This document shows, piece by piece, positions 6,148 to 6,248 of a stretch of DNA of 6,248 nucleotides (position 1 is the first letter of the stretch; the number at the start of each line of letters is the position of its first letter). Source of the stretch: WUQU01 sp038849025 (GTDB lineage Archaea; Thermoproteota; Bathyarchaeia; Bathyarchaeales; Bathycorpusculaceae); assembly GCA_038849025.1 (NCBI GenBank), contig JAWCNE010000069.1:1-6248 (forward strand), read 5' to 3'. A program made the translations under genes and the position numbers. A model generated the notes under the pieces. The model made no database searches. It was not told the DNA's origin and saw only the letters and a list, made by a program, of their open reading frames with translations.

Positions 6148-6248
6148 TTACTTCTGGGACAGCCCACTTTATTCCGTAATCCCTCAGCTTTGACGGGTAA
6201 ACCTCTGACTCCGTGAGAAAACGGGTTCCAAGGACCGCCAATTTCCCA
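6125..6248 (-). pseudogene. Internal fragment of an aspartate/glutamate racemase family protein
   Basis: About 40 residues read inward from the right edge: GKLAVLGTRFLTESEVYPSK, then LRDYGIKWAVPEVNQREVVQ. The pattern LGTRFxxESExYxxxL...GI...VPxxxQRE matches the mid-region of the aspartate racemase family (Pfam Asp_Glu_race), where LLGT-x-FT precedes a Tyr and VP-(D/N)-x-x-x-R. These are typically cytosolic cofactor-independent racemases using a Cys pair; neither Cys is in the visible part. After VVQR the expected catalytic second half is absent: the frame continues about 25 codons as meaningless sequence to a stop at 6041. The gene may be complete in its first half beyond the window. Confidence 0.6.

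Noticed and set aside
1..6248. tRNA, rRNA, CRISPR array or insertion sequence
   Set aside because: No cloverleaf, regularly spaced repeat, transposase motif or rRNA-like stretch was seen on either strand.

Overview
The window looks like a chromosomal segment of a moderately AT-rich archaeon. The evidence is a full-length group II chaperonin (thermosome) subunit, an archaeal-type AAA ATPase relic, TATA-box-like promoters, and GGAGGT/GGTGA ribosome binding sites with frequent GTG and TTG starts. The thermosome tail lacks the usual Gly-Gly-Met repeat. The gene mixture would fit the Bathyarchaeia or a related uncultured lineage, but that placement is an inference without database support.

Layout, left to right. 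Positions 1-948 (minus) hold a decayed archaeal ATPase with P-loop and winged-helix parts; it carries four frameshifts and one in-frame stop and runs off the left edge. Positions 1097-2749 (minus) hold the thermosome subunit. A 210-bp divergent promoter region with two inverted repeats separates it from a class I SAM methyltransferase (2960-3736, plus). This overlaps tail to tail by 9 bp with an mntP manganese-exporter gene (3728-4284, minus) broken by three single-base frameshifts. Divergent from mntP are a MoaD/ThiS-type ubiquitin-like sulfur carrier (4402-4695, plus) and a cysteine-rich radical SAM protein (4779-5894, plus). The right end (5956-6248, minus) is a scar: an internal piece of an aspartate/glutamate racemase abuts, in another frame, a 63-codon carboxy-terminal piece of an unrecognised protein.

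Functionally, the intact core is the chaperonin, the methyltransferase, and a MoaD-radical SAM pair that may serve sulfur transfer, molybdo-/tungstopterin metabolism, or activation of another protein. The broken genes lie at both edges and in the middle (mntP). Most inferred lesions are one-base losses, several of them in short homopolymers, so true gene decay must be told apart from consensus error. A diverged repeat of about 30-55 bp occurs in opposite orientations near 961-1015 and 5928-5983 and brackets the intact block.
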